The notes: generated by a model from the letters alone, not told the origin. A DNA stretch of 64,000 bases from Alphaproteobacteria bacterium (GCA_016869735.1 VGDL01000010.1:1-64000); one strand, 5' to 3'. Shown: positions 1-8,992, numbered from the stretch's first letter. Numbers and translations: made by a program.

Positions 1-265
1 GTTTATATAATCCGATAATAAAACATTGTTTATGATGACATGAGATTACAGAAAATCACCTCGCGGCACGCATCTGGTAATAAAATACATAATAATTTAC
101 AATTAAAAAAGTAAATTCTAAATAAAATTTTTTAATTTCAATTTTCAAACAGATATCTATGAAGAAGAATTCTTTATTTGATAAGTTGATTTTTTTATTT
201 TTCTGGGGCAGAAACGTGCTGTCCTTTATTTCGCGTGGACTGCGCGAATTTGGGGGGAAAAAATA
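1..265. other. AT-rich non-coding edge
   Basis: This stretch is dominated by A and T runs, unlike the GC-rich remainder of the window. I find no convincing gene in it. A frame opening at 159 is rich in Lys, Phe and Leu at its start, but it runs on into the aminopeptidase gene in the wrong frame and has no family resemblance. The segment may hold the promoter of the downstream aminopeptidase, or be the end of a transferred AT-rich segment lying to the left. A poly-T/poly-A structure could act in transcription, but I cannot define a specific element. Confidence 0.5.
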
Positions 266-1633
266 TTGCCTGAAGCCATATCAGTCGAAGGGGGCTCGTC
301 ACGGCCGTTGCACGCCGTTGATGCGCGTGGATTGTCCGCGTTTCTGGCCAGGCTTCCCGCTGCTGCGGCCGCGTTTCTGCTGGCTTCCGGCTTTGCGGCC
401 AAGCCTGGGGAAATTGCCCTGCTGCCGGATGAACATGGATTGGCTGGCGCTGTTATCGGGGTTGGAAAGGAAGCTTCGCCCTGGCATTTCGGCGGGACAG
501 CCTGGGCGCTACCGGCGGGGAGTCGCTGGCATTTCGCTGGCCCATTCGCTGATACCGCGGAAGCTGTTCTGGGTTGGCATTTGGGTGCCTATCGTTGGTT
601 GCGCCACAAGCAGGCGGAACGCGCCCCGGCTGAGTTGGTTGTGCCAGCCGGCGCCGAACATGCCGTAATGATGGCCGAAGCCATTTGTTGGGCACGTGAT
701 CTTATCAATATGCCGGCCGCAGAATTGGGCCCTCAGCAATTGGCGGAAGCGGCGGCTGGGCTTGCCCTCCGCCATGGTGGACGCGCGGAAATCATCACCG
801 GCCAGGCTTTGTCCGCGGGCTTTCCCTGCATGGCGGCAGTTGGCGCAGGCAGCCCGCGTGTGCCGCATCTTGCGGTCCTTCACTGGGAAGGTGCCGCCGA
901 TGGTCCGCTGATTGCGCTCTGCGGCAAAGGTGTCTGCTTTGATACTGGCGGGCTAGACCTGAAGCCTTCGGCCGCGATGCTGCGCATGAAGAAGGATATG
1001 GGCGGTGCGGCGGTAATGCTGGCCGTTGCCGAAATGGTGATGCGTGCCAAGCTGCCGATCCGGCTTCTGGTGTTGATTGGCGCAGTGGAAAATAGTGTTT
1101 CCGGCAGTGCCATGCGGCCGATGGATGTTCTGCCGACACGCAAGGGATTGCGGGTGGAAATCGGCAATACCGATGCTGAAGGAAGGCTTGTGCTGTGCGA
1201 TCTGTTGCAGTTTGCAGCAGAGCAGAAGCCCAAGATGATTCTGGATGCTGCCACGCTTACCGGTGCAGCGCGTGTTGCGCTTGGCCCTGATCTACCCGCG
1301 CTTTTCAGCAATGATGATGCCCTGGTGGAGCAGCTTTTGCGCGCCGGCACAGCAGTGCATGATCCGCTTTGGCGGCTGCCTTTGCATAACGGCTATGATG
1401 CCTGGCTGGATAGTCCCTTTGCTGATCTTTCCAATGTTTCGCAGAAACCCATGGCAGGCGCGATAACGGCAGCGTTATTCCTGCGTCGTTTTGTGCCTGA
1501 AGGTCAGCCTTGGGCGCATCTTGATGTCTATGCCTGGAACGATAGCACGCGACCCGGTCGCCCAGAGGGCGGGGAAGCACAAGCTGCACGCGCCATCTTC
1601 ACGATGTTGCTCCATTCATCAAAGGAAATGTGA
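266..1633 (+). CDS. leucyl aminopeptidase family protein (M17)
   Basis: Cytosolic M17 metallo-aminopeptidase of 455 residues, expected to release N-terminal amino acids from peptides using two divalent metals. The catalytic half is clear: GKGVCFDTGG near residues 220-229 and KDMGGA near 243-248 supply metal ligands, and NTDAEGR at 301-307 is the family signature. The N-terminal half is the weakly conserved M17 N-domain. The length fits the shorter PepB-like members. The start is a TTG preceded by a G-run that could serve as ribosome binding site; this choice is less certain than the frame. A MarR-type regulator gene follows about 120 bases downstream, and a perfect palindrome overlaps the stop codon. 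Confidence 0.9.
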   Translation: MPEAISVEGGSSRPLHAVDARGLSAFLARLPAAAAAFLLASGFAAKPGEIALLPDEHGLAGAVIGVGKEASPWHFGGTAWALPAGSRWHFAGPFADTAEAVLGWHLGAYRWLRHKQAERAPAELVVPAGAEHAVMMAEAICWARDLINMPAAELGPQQLAEAAAGLALRHGGRAEIITGQALSAGFPCMAAVGAGSPRVPHLAVLHWEGAADGPLIALCGKGVCFDTGGLDLKPSAAMLRMKKDMGGAAVMLAVAEMVMRAKLPIRLLVLIGAVENSVSGSAMRPMDVLPTRKGLRVEIGNTDAEGRLVLCDLLQFAAEQKPKMILDAATLTGAARVALGPDLPALFSNDDALVEQLLRAGTAVHDPLWRLPLHNGYDAWLDSPFADLSNVSQKPMAGAITAALFLRRFVPEGQPWAHLDVYAWNDSTRPGRPEGGEAQAARAIFTMLLHSSKEM

Positions 1634-1646
1634 TATGGACATATCA
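1631..1646. promoter_or_regulatory. palindrome, candidate operator upstream of the MarR gene
   Basis: TGATATG-GA-CATATCA is a perfect 7-base inverted repeat with a 2-base centre. It begins at the aminopeptidase stop codon and lies about 107 bases before the MarR-family start. Size and symmetry match MarR-family operators, so autoregulation is possible. This is inference from symmetry and position; no promoter was assigned. Confidence 0.35.
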
Positions 1647-1752
1647 TTTATCCTGAACGATGAAGATCGCACTCCGGTGCTAATAAACGATGCAACAAAA
1701 ATTTGTCGGTCACAAAAAGACCGTAATCAGCCTTAAGAAAGGGACAAAAATC

Positions 1753-2133
1753 ATGGCTAGCAACAATAACGGTTCAGAGCATCTGATCCGTGTTCTTCAG
1801 GAAACAATGGTCGCCTTGGTGCGCCGCGATGTTGATGATCTTTCGTCGCGCCAGCTTGGCGTGATGCTGATCAGTTATCTTTCGGATGGTCCCCATACCG
1901 TGCGCGGATTGGCAGCAAAGCTGAATGTGTCCAAGCCCGCCATCACACGCGCCCTGGACCGCTTGGCCGATCATGAACTCACGCGGCGCAAGCATGATCC
2001 ATCGGATCGTCGTTCGGTGCTGGTGCAGCGCACCCCCAAGGGCAATGCCTTCATGCGGGAATTGCGCAACACCATCCTTGCTGCCGAACAGCGCGTGAAT
2101 GAAGCAGCCAAGGCCGAAGCCGGCCGCAAGTAG
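1753..2133 (+). CDS. MarR family winged-helix transcription regulator
   Basis: A 126-residue DNA-binding protein. The segment from about residue 30 to 90 (SRQLGVMLISYLSD, then VRGLAAKLNVSKPAITRALDR, then DPSDRRSVLV) is the MarR winged helix: recognition helix followed by the DxRSxxV wing. The start at 1753 is chosen because AAAGGGA lies just upstream; an in-frame ATG 63 bases earlier lacks such a site. The C-terminal tail is rich in Ala, Glu and Lys, as usual for the dimerisation helix. The ligand is unknown. Neighbours do not form an obvious regulon, although a palindrome upstream could be its own operator. Confidence 0.85.
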   Translation: MASNNNGSEHLIRVLQETMVALVRRDVDDLSSRQLGVMLISYLSDGPHTVRGLAAKLNVSKPAITRALDRLADHELTRRKHDPSDRRSVLVQRTPKGNAFMRELRNTILAAEQRVNEAAKAEAGRK

Positions 2134-2142
2134 TTGCGCGGG

Positions 2143-2171
2143 CTGAGCCGGGCCATAAGCGCCCGGCTCAG
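2143..2171 (+). terminator. GC-rich hairpin after the MarR gene
   Basis: CTGAGCCGGGC and GCCCGGCTCAG form a perfect 11-base stem with a 7-base loop, starting 9 bases after the MarR stop codon. There is no T-run behind it, so it may be a weak or Rho-assisted terminator or an mRNA-stabilising structure. Confidence 0.5.
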
Positions 2172-2221
2172 GCTTCGCTTGACAGGCCCTTGAGGCACTG
2201 CTTTTCGCTTAGGAGCGCGGT

Positions 2222-3034
2222 GTGGGTCCTGTCCTGATGGATATCAGCTATCTTGTTTCCAAGATTTTGTGGTTTCCGGCGCGGCCAGGGCATTTCGCGC
2301 TTTTGGTCGGTGCCTTGGGGCTCGCCATGGTCTGGCGCGGGCGACGGTTCGGGCGGTGGCTTCTGCTTTGCTGCCTGGCTTTCTTTTTCCTGCTGATCGC
2401 AACCCCAATCAGCCAATTCATCCTGCTGCCTTTGGAAGACCGTTTTCCGCGCCCTGCCGAAGTGCCTGCGCGTGTTGACGGTATTGTTGTGCTGGGCGGT
2501 GCTGTGGATCAGAACATTACCGATGCACGCGGCATTCCCGCCATCAATGGTGCTGCCGAACGCATGACTGAAACCATTGCGCTGGCGCGCCGCTTTCCCG
2601 ATGCGCGGATTGTCTTCACGGGGGGGCAGGGATCGCTCGTGCATGGTGGGCTCACGGAAGCTGATGTGGCGCGCCAGTTTTTTGAAAGCTTGGGCCTGTC
2701 CGGTCCGCGCGTGATATATGAGGACGCAGCGCGCAACACGCATCAAAATGCGGTGCTGACTCGGGATTTGGTGCGGCCAAAAGCGGATGAGGTCTGGCTG
2801 TTGGTGACCTCGGCCAGCCATATGCCGCGCGCCATGGGGGTTTTCCGCAAGGCGGGCTGGCCAGACATCCTTGCGTGGCCGGTGAATTATCGCACCGGGC
2901 ATAGTTTTGCCGCGATGTATGACGCGCCTTTTCCCGAACGGCTTGGTCAATTTGAATGGGGGTTTAGGGAATGGCTGGGGCTTATTGCCTATCGCCTGAT
3001 GGGGCGCACCGATGCCTTATTGCCGGCGCCCTGA
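2222..3034 (+). CDS. YdcF/ElyC family protein (DUF218)
   Basis: A 270-residue inner-membrane protein with two hydrophobic segments near residues 15-35 and 42-62, followed by a periplasmic or cytosolic DUF218 domain. Family marks are GIVVLGGAVDQ near residue 88, the FTGGQGS motif, and the SASHMPRA motif near residue 200. Members such as ElyC and SanA affect cell-envelope or peptidoglycan integrity, but the reaction is not established. The start is GTG; an ATG 15 bases downstream is also possible. Its own transcription unit seems likely because of the hairpin upstream. Confidence 0.85.
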   Translation: MGPVLMDISYLVSKILWFPARPGHFALLVGALGLAMVWRGRRFGRWLLLCCLAFFFLLIATPISQFILLPLEDRFPRPAEVPARVDGIVVLGGAVDQNITDARGIPAINGAAERMTETIALARRFPDARIVFTGGQGSLVHGGLTEADVARQFFESLGLSGPRVIYEDAARNTHQNAVLTRDLVRPKADEVWLLVTSASHMPRAMGVFRKAGWPDILAWPVNYRTGHSFAAMYDAPFPERLGQFEWGFREWLGLIAYRLMGRTDALLPAP

Positions 3035-3134
3035 AGCCTGCCACGCGGCAAGCTGGGCATGAGATTGGCGGGCGAGGTTCGCCGGAACAGGCCCTGGGCT
3101 TGTAGCTTTGCGCCGGTGGCGCCAAATTCCACGC

Positions 3135-3725
3135 ATGGCCAGAAAGGGTAAAGCCGCGAAGCGCGGCGCTGGTGATTATCTGACCGGGCATTTGCTGATT
3201 GCGATGCCGGGCATGGGAGATCCGCGCTTTGCGCATAGCGTGGTGTGTCTTTGCAACCATTCCGCCGAAGGGGCGATGGGGCTGATCGTCAATCGCCCGA
3301 TCGAAGGTTTGGGCTTTGATAAGCTATTGAAGCAGCTTGGGTTAAAGCCAGTGCCGTCGCAGCGGCAAATCCGCTTGGTTTCGGGCGGCCCAGTGGAAGC
3401 CGGGCGCGGCTTTGTGCTGCACACGGATGATTGGTCGGCAGATGGCAGCCTTGCCTTTGGTCCGGGCCTCGCCCTGACGGCCAGCGTTGATATTCTAAGC
3501 GCGATTGCAAGCGGTGGCGGCCCGCGCCAGGGATTGCTGGCGCTTGGCTATGCGGGCTGGGCCGCCGGGCAGTTGGAAGAAGAAATCCAGCGCAATTCCT
3601 GGCTGAGCGTGCCGGCAGATGAGGCGCTGCTATTCCATGAAAAAGCCAGCACTGCCTGGCAGGCGGCGCTGGCGAAGCTCAAGGTTCATCCGGCTTGGTT
3701 GTCTTCAGCCGCCGGCCATGCGTAA
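3135..3725 (+). CDS. YqgE/AlgH family protein (UPF0301)
   Basis: A 196-residue cytosolic protein of the YqgE/AlgH family. Visible family features are the N-terminal LTGHLLIAMPGMGDPRFAHS block, the GAMGLIVNRP segment, the VSGGPVE loop and the C-terminal ALGYAGWAAGQLEEE. AlgH was linked to alginate regulation in Pseudomonas, but the biochemical role is not settled. The ATG at 3135 is preferred over a TTG 27 bases earlier, because family members usually begin close to the conserved block. It is followed 13 bases later by the DHCW cupin gene, so the two may be cotranscribed. Confidence 0.9.
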   Translation: MARKGKAAKRGAGDYLTGHLLIAMPGMGDPRFAHSVVCLCNHSAEGAMGLIVNRPIEGLGFDKLLKQLGLKPVPSQRQIRLVSGGPVEAGRGFVLHTDDWSADGSLAFGPGLALTASVDILSAIASGGGPRQGLLALGYAGWAAGQLEEEIQRNSWLSVPADEALLFHEKASTAWQAALAKLKVHPAWLSSAAGHA

Positions 3726-3738
3726 GGCGCCCTGAAAC

Positions 3739-4080
3739 ATGCACATGTCGGCCATTCCCTTTGACACAACTGATTGGGCGGATCTGGCACCCACACGCCA
3801 TGCGGGCGTGACCGGGGAAGCGCTTTGGCGCACCCGCCATGTTGGGCCGGCGGAAAACCCGATCCGCGTGCGCATGGTGGAATATTCACCCGGCTATGTC
3901 GCGGATCATTGGTGCCAGAAGGGCCATGTGCTGCTGGTGCTGGAAGGCGAATTGGAAACGACGCTCGCGGATGGGCGCGTGTTCCTGTTGAAGCCCGGCA
4001 TGTCCTATCAGGTGGCCGATGGGGCAGAGCCGCATATGTCGCGCACCACCATCGGCGCCAAGCTGTTCATTGTGGATTGA
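3739..4080 (+). CDS. DHCW-motif cupin-fold protein
   Basis: A 113-residue single-domain cupin. The ADHWCQKGH segment near residues 55-63, followed by VLEGELETTLADGR and LKPGMSYQVADGAEPH, matches the small family named for this Asp-His-(Cys/Trp) motif. A metal site made by the His residues is likely. No reaction is known for the family. It follows yqgE closely on the same strand and converges with the HAD gene (9-base gap). ATG codons at 3739 and 3745 are both possible starts. Confidence 0.8.
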   Translation: MHMSAIPFDTTDWADLAPTRHAGVTGEALWRTRHVGPAENPIRVRMVEYSPGYVADHWCQKGHVLLVLEGELETTLADGRVFLLKPGMSYQVADGAEPHMSRTTIGAKLFIVD

Positions 4081-4088
4081 AGGCGGCG

Positions 4089-4952
4089 CTACCAGCGGAG
4101 ACTCCGCAACGCCGCGAGCGGCGCCACTTTTTCCGCTGCCGCCACGGCCGCCAGGGCTTCACCGCTAGGGTCCGCGCCATGGGCTTCGCCGGCCAAGCCT
4201 GTCAGCGCCCAAAGCGCATCAATGCCTGTGGCTTGCGCGCCGGCCAAATCCGTATGCGGGCTATCACCAATCGCCAGCACGCGCGCCTTGGGGATAGGCC
4301 CCAGCAATTCCATCACCGGTTCATAAACCGCCGGGTCAGGCTTGCCGATTTCCAGCACATCGCCGCCGAATTCGCGGTACACATCGGCCAAAGCGCCGGC
4401 GCAAATCACCTTCTCACCCGCCACCATCACGTGACGATCAGGATTGACGCAGAGCATGGGCAGCCCGGCATCGAAACACGCGCGAAGTGCCGCGCGATAG
4501 GGTTCCGCGCTTGTGGTGCCGCCATCTGCATCCGGGCCGGTATTCAACAGGAAATCCGCCTTGGTCGGGTCTGTCACAATCTCAGCCGCGTCTTCTTCGA
4601 CCACGGAAAGATCACGTTCTGGCCCGATATGCATCACGCGGCGTCCAAGGCGCGCGAACCAAGGATGCTTGCGTTCCTTCATCAGCCGCCAGGAAGCCTC
4701 ACCAGAGGACATGATGCCATCATAAAGCCCGCGATCGAGCCCCATGCGGTCCAGCATGCCTTGCACAAACCAGGCGCGGCGCGGCGCATTCGTCAGAAAG
4801 ACAATACGCTTGCCGCGCGCCTTCAGCGCCGCCAGGGCTTCCGGCACGCCGGGATAGGGTGTGCGCCCATCATGCACCACGCCCCAAAGATCGAGCACAT
4901 AGCCGTCATAGCGGTCAGCCAGGCCAGCGATACCTTCCAGAATTTGCATCAC
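4089..4952 (-). CDS. HAD superfamily hydrolase, class IIA (TIGR01459-like)
   Basis: A 287-residue cytosolic HAD phosphatase. The nucleophile motif YVLDLWGVVHDG is near residues 18-29, with Asp21 as the expected nucleophile. LTNAPRR is motif II, GKPDPAVYEP carries the motif III Lys, and AIGDSPHTDLAGA near 228-240 is motif IV. This pattern is typical of the TIGR01459 family found in alphaproteobacteria, whose substrate is unknown; class IIA relatives act on nucleotide or sugar phosphates. The start overlaps the pyrD stop by 4 bases, so translation is probably coupled to pyrD. Confidence 0.88.
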   Translation of the reverse strand: MMQILEGIAGLADRYDGYVLDLWGVVHDGRTPYPGVPEALAALKARGKRIVFLTNAPRRAWFVQGMLDRMGLDRGLYDGIMSSGEASWRLMKERKHPWFARLGRRVMHIGPERDLSVVEEDAAEIVTDPTKADFLLNTGPDADGGTTSAEPYRAALRACFDAGLPMLCVNPDRHVMVAGEKVICAGALADVYREFGGDVLEIGKPDPAVYEPVMELLGPIPKARVLAIGDSPHTDLAGAQATGIDALWALTGLAGEAHGADPSGEALAAVAAAEKVAPLAALRSLRW

Positions 4953-6007
4953 GCATCCTTGCCGACAGCATCGGCGACCGAGGTAAAGCCATCACGCGCC
5001 AGAAGTGCGGCGAGGCCATCGAGAATCTGCCGCACCAGAACTGGCCCGGCATAGGCAAAGCCGGAATAAAGCTGCACGAGCGAAGCGCCGGCGCGGATTT
5101 TCGCATAGGCCTGTTCCGCGCTGGCAATGCCGCCAACACCGATCAGCGCAAGCCGACCCTGCGCGATACGGTAGCAGCGGCGCAGCATTTCAGTGGAAAG
5201 CGTGAAAAGCGGCGCACCTGAAAGCCCGCCCGCCTGATCCTTGAAGCCGGAACGCAGCGACGCTGGGCGCGTAATGGTGGTGTTGGAAATGATGAGCCCG
5301 GCAATGCCCTGGGCCACGCAGGCTTCCACAATCGGCCCCAGCGCATCAACGGCCAGATCAGGCGCGATTTTCACGAATAAAGGCGGGCGCTTTGACAATG
5401 CCGCACGGCGCGCATTGATCGCGCTCAGAATCGCGGCCAAGCGTTCTTCCCCCTGCAAATCCCTAAGGCCCGGCGTATTGGGGGAGGAGACATTGACGGT
5501 GACGTAATCCGCGTAAGGGGCCAGCGCCTCATAAAGTGCCGGGTAGTCGCGTTCGGGATCGGCGCCTTCCTTGTTGATGCCGATATTGGCGCCGAAAATG
5601 CCCGGCAGCGGGCGGGGCAAAGCCTTGATCCGCGCCAGATAAGCATCAAGCCCGGCATTGTTGAAGCCCATGCGGTTGATCACGGCCTGATCTTCGGTCA
5701 GGCGAAACAATCTTGGCCGAGGATTACCCGCTTGAGGTCGCGGCGTAACCGTGCCGGCTTCGACAAAGCCAAAGCCAAGCCGCAGCAAGGGCAGCACGGC
5801 TTCTGCGTTCTTATCAAAGCCGGCAGCAAGGCCAAGCGGATTGCGGAAGCGAAGCCCCGCGACTTCGGTGGCCAAGCTTGCGCGATCCGCGCCGCGATCC
5901 TGGCCGGCCAGGCAAAGCGAGAGGGCGCGCAGCGCGATACCATGGGCGGTTTCAGCATCCATACCGCGCATGAGCGGCATGAGGGCGGAGGCAATGGCGG
6001 GTGTCAT
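4949..6007 (-). CDS. pyrD: quinone-dependent dihydroorotate dehydrogenase (class 2)
   Basis: Oxidises dihydroorotate to orotate in pyrimidine synthesis, passing electrons through FMN to the membrane quinone pool. The 352-residue length and N-terminal helix (MTPAIASALMPLMRGMDAE) fit class 2. Seen in the sequence are NPLGLAAGFDKN for FMN binding near residue 56, VNVSSPNTPGLRDLQ with the catalytic Ser region near 173, and IISNTTI and GVGGI with the LVQLYSGFAYAGP phosphate-binding end. The HAD hydrolase gene follows with a 4-base overlap. About 180 bases separate it from the ABC ATPase gene upstream, and I see nothing defined there. Confidence 0.97.
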   Translation of the reverse strand: MTPAIASALMPLMRGMDAETAHGIALRALSLCLAGQDRGADRASLATEVAGLRFRNPLGLAAGFDKNAEAVLPLLRLGFGFVEAGTVTPRPQAGNPRPRLFRLTEDQAVINRMGFNNAGLDAYLARIKALPRPLPGIFGANIGINKEGADPERDYPALYEALAPYADYVTVNVSSPNTPGLRDLQGEERLAAILSAINARRAALSKRPPLFVKIAPDLAVDALGPIVEACVAQGIAGLIISNTTITRPASLRSGFKDQAGGLSGAPLFTLSTEMLRRCYRIAQGRLALIGVGGIASAEQAYAKIRAGASLVQLYSGFAYAGPVLVRQILDGLAALLARDGFTSVADAVGKDA

Positions 6008-6186
6008 GGCGCCCTTCTGCCCTGGAAGGTGGTCGGCGAAAAGGGTCCGCCGGGCAGTTCACTCCATTCCCTGGCTTTTTTGTCCAGGTCGCGGAAATGA
6101 TGAAAGCTGTGGCGCGAATAAGATGTCGCCCGGCAGGTTTGGGTCGTGCTGCCCGATGGCTTGGCCAGGCCCTACGCCCTTGAAGC

Positions 6187-7260
6187 TTACTGGACCACCG
6201 CGATTTGTTGCGAGTCTATGCGCAGCCAAAGCTTGGCCCCAACCGGGTAGGCAGCAAGCGGCGGCGCAGCGGCGCGCAGGCGCAGCGCAACCCCTTCCGG
6301 ACGCAGCACATAATCCCAGGCTTCGCCGAGATAGGTGCGTTCCAGTAGCTCCACCGGCAGGGTCAGGGCGTTATCTTCGCGGGGCGGTTCCGACAGATGC
6401 AGGCTCATTGCCTGGGGGCGGAGGGAAAGCAGAACCTCGCCCGAAACGTCTGGCGCAATGCCGGCCAGCGCGGCAGGACCGAGCGATAGGCCCCCAAGCA
6501 TCAAGGCGCTGGCTTCCACACGTGCTTCCAGCAAATTGGTGCGCCCGACAAAGCCCGCGACAAAGCGGGTGCGCGGTTTGGTGTAGAGCAGATGCGGCGC
6601 ATCCACCTGTTCGATCTTGCCCGCATTCATCACCGCAATGCGGTCCGATGTCGCCATGGCTTCCGCCTGATCATGCGTGACATAAACCGTGGTGATGCGG
6701 AATTCATCATGCAGGCGGCGGATTTCGAAGCGCATTTCCTCCCGCAGATTGGCATCCAGGTTGGACAGCGGTTCATCCAGCAATAGCACGGCGGGCTTCA
6801 CCACAATGGCGCGCGCGAGCGCCACGCGCTGCTGCTGGCCGCCAGAAAGCTCCGCCGGGTAGCGCGCGGCCAGATGGCCCATTTTCACGACATCCAGAAT
6901 CTCGGCCACGCGGCGTTTGATTTCATCGCCGGGCAATTTGCGGAGCGTGAGACCGAAGCCGACATTCTCCGCCACTGTCATATTGGGCCAAATGGCGTAG
7001 GATTGAAAAATCATGGACATGCTGCGGCGTTCTGGCGGCAATACGGCGCCAGGCGCGGAAAGCACCGTGCCATCCACGGCGATGGTGCCGGCATTGGGTT
7101 CAACGAAGCCCGCGATCATGCGCAAGGTTGTGGTCTTGCCGCAGCCGGATGGGCCAAGCAGGGACAGGAATTCCCCTTCTTCCAACGTCAGATCAATCGC
7201 GTCCACAACGACATTTTTGCCATAGGCCTTGGTCAGGCCGGAAAGGGTAAGGCGCGGCAT
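6187..7260 (-). CDS. ABC transporter ATP-binding protein (iron/polyamine type)
   Basis: Cytoplasmic ATPase (357 residues) of the importer encoded upstream. It has Walker A GPSGCGKTT near residue 36, the signature LSGGQQQR near 133, Walker [13 protein letters not shown], and the switch YVTHDQ. The C-terminal TOBE-like region is typical of FbpC/PotA/UgpC-class ATPases. The ATG at 7260 is preferred to one 36 bases upstream, because it places the start 1 base from the permease stop. Gene order binding protein, permease, ATPase on the minus strand indicates one operon. Iron is the best guess for substrate given the permease and binding-protein types. Confidence 0.93.
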   Translation of the reverse strand: MPRLTLSGLTKAYGKNVVVDAIDLTLEEGEFLSLLGPSGCGKTTTLRMIAGFVEPNAGTIAVDGTVLSAPGAVLPPERRSMSMIFQSYAIWPNMTVAENVGFGLTLRKLPGDEIKRRVAEILDVVKMGHLAARYPAELSGGQQQRVALARAIVVKPAVLLLDEPLSNLDANLREEMRFEIRRLHDEFRITTVYVTHDQAEAMATSDRIAVMNAGKIEQVDAPHLLYTKPRTRFVAGFVGRTNLLEARVEASALMLGGLSLGPAALAGIAPDVSGEVLLSLRPQAMSLHLSEPPREDNALTLPVELLERTYLGEAWDYVLRPEGVALRLRAAAPPLAAYPVGAKLWLRIDSQQIAVVQ

Positions 7261-7261
7261 T

Positions 7262-8992
7262 TCAATCCCTCCGCAGCATGAAATCGCGGCCGACAAGCTT
7301 CATGCCGATACCGACAAAAACCATGGTGATCACCAGCAATATGCCGCCAAAGGCGGAGACCAATTCGAAATTGCCTTGCTCGCTAAGGTCATACAGCAGA
7401 ACAGACATGGTGCGCGTGCGCGGCCCCACCAGGAAGATGGCGGCGGATAATTCGCGGGATGCGACGATGAAAACAATCAGCCAGCCACCGAGCAAGGATG
7501 TTTTCAGCAAAGGCGCCGTGATGCGGCGGATGGTTTGCAGCCGCCCACTGCCCAGAATACGCGCGGCTTCTTCCATTTCCGGATGTACCGCACGGATGGA
7601 GGCCTGCGCATTCGCATAGGCAATCGGCAGAAAACGCGCAGTAAAGGCCAGGATGATCAGGAGCGCCGTGCCATAAAGCATCAAGGGCGGGCCGGCATAG
7701 GCCGCGTAGAAGCCGATTGCCATGACAATGCCGGGAATGACGAAGGGCGCCATGGCAAGGAAGGCCAAGCCATCAGCGAAACGTATCAGGTGTCGCACAA
7801 CAATATAGGCAATCAGCAAGGCCAGGATCAGCGCCAATCCGGCTGAGGCCGCCGAAAACCAGATGGTATTCCAGACCGATTGCAGCGCCATATCATGTTC
7901 AAACAACAGCATTCGGTAATTGCGGAACGTAAGATTATCCAGCGAAAACCCGCGACCCCAGGCCTTGGCGAAGGATGCCTGCAACAGCACCAGCAAGGGC
8001 TTCAGTACCGCAAGCAGCGCCACGGCGAAGCACCAGGCAAATAGCACCCAGCGCCAGGGGCCAAGCTTGATCTGTCGCCTTTCACCACCCTTGCCGGTTT
8101 GCGAAACAAATCCCTTGCGGGAGAGCAGCAACTTCTGCACGCCAATCAGCGCTACGGTTATCAGCAATAACGGGATGGAATAGGCCGCGGCCACTTCCAC
8201 GCGCACCGGGTCTTCAAAAAACTGCCAAAGCTGTGTGGTCACGACATTGATGCGGGCTGGAATGCCGATAATGGCGGGCGTGCCAAAAAGCGCGATGGTT
8301 TCAAGGAAAATCAGAATGAAGCCACCCAGGATGGATGGCCACACCAGCGGCAGCGTCACCTTGCGCATGGTGGTCCAGGTGCCCGCACCCATGATATTGG
8401 CCGCATCCTCCATTTCGGAAGAAATCAAATCGAGCGCGGATTTGACAAAAATGAAGACCAGCGGGAAGGAATGCAGCGCAATGACAAAGGCCATGCCGGT
8501 GAAGGTATAAACATTCATCAACGGTTCTTGCGCATCGGTCACAGCGCGCCAGACCCGATTGATCCAACCTGCATTGGGACCCGCGAGCAAAATCCATCCA
8601 ATGGCGCCAAGATAGGGTGGCATGACAAAGGCGGCCAAAACCATCGCCCAGGTAAAGCCCTTGCCTGGCATATCGGTGCGCGAAACCGCCCAGGCCATGG
8701 GCACGGCAATGATGGTGGAAATCGCCGCGGTCAAAAGCCCGAGCAGAAGGGAATTGCGCAAGGCATCCAGATAACGCTGCCGGCCATAGGCGGTCGCGTA
8801 ATTCATTAGTGTGAAGTCGCCGGTATCCTGTTCCTCAAAGCTGATCAGCAGCATTTTGAGAAGCGGTGCGGCAATCAGGAAGAAAAGGCCAATGATCAGT
8901 ATCACCCAAAGCAGGGTGACCGGTTCAAGCATTTTGAGCCGCGCGCCAAATAATACGCGCGGCCCAGCTTTCGTGACTGCAGCTTCAGACAT
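7262..8992 (-). CDS. ABC transporter permease, two fused halves (FbpB-like)
   Basis: A 576-residue inner-membrane permease. Two homologous hydrophobic halves, about residues 20-290 and 310-570, each carry an EAA-type cytoplasmic loop: EDAANIMGAGTWTTMRKVTLPL in the first and EEAARILGSGRLQTIRRI in the second. This double-length arrangement is characteristic of ferric iron and related 2-aminoethylphosphonate/thiamine-class permeases. It sits 9 bases after the binding-protein gene and 1 base before the ATPase gene, so it is part of the same operon. Confidence 0.93.
   Translation of the reverse strand: MSEAAVTKAGPRVLFGARLKMLEPVTLLWVILIIGLFFLIAAPLLKMLLISFEEQDTGDFTLMNYATAYGRQRYLDALRNSLLLGLLTAAISTIIAVPMAWAVSRTDMPGKGFTWAMVLAAFVMPPYLGAIGWILLAGPNAGWINRVWRAVTDAQEPLMNVYTFTGMAFVIALHSFPLVFIFVKSALDLISSEMEDAANIMGAGTWTTMRKVTLPLVWPSILGGFILIFLETIALFGTPAIIGIPARINVVTTQLWQFFEDPVRVEVAAAYSIPLLLITVALIGVQKLLLSRKGFVSQTGKGGERRQIKLGPWRWVLFAWCFAVALLAVLKPLLVLLQASFAKAWGRGFSLDNLTFRNYRMLLFEHDMALQSVWNTIWFSAASAGLALILALLIAYIVVRHLIRFADGLAFLAMAPFVIPGIVMAIGFYAAYAGPPLMLYGTALLIILAFTARFLPIAYANAQASIRAVHPEMEEAARILGSGRLQTIRRITAPLLKTSLLGGWLIVFIVASRELSAAIFLVGPRTRTMSVLLYDLSEQGNFELVSAFGGILLVITMVFVGIGMKLVGRDFMLRRD

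Noticed and set aside
159-668. Open frame with a hydrophobic Lys/Phe-rich start in the AT-rich edge
   Set aside because: It continues through the aminopeptidase gene in another frame and the later part is clearly a shadow translation; no family resemblance or ribosome site.
3774-5054. Long plus-strand open frame of about 426 codons opposite the HAD gene
   Set aside because: It is antisense to the well-supported cupin/HAD/pyrD coding frames, with the Arg/His/Ala-rich composition typical of GC-rich shadow frames.
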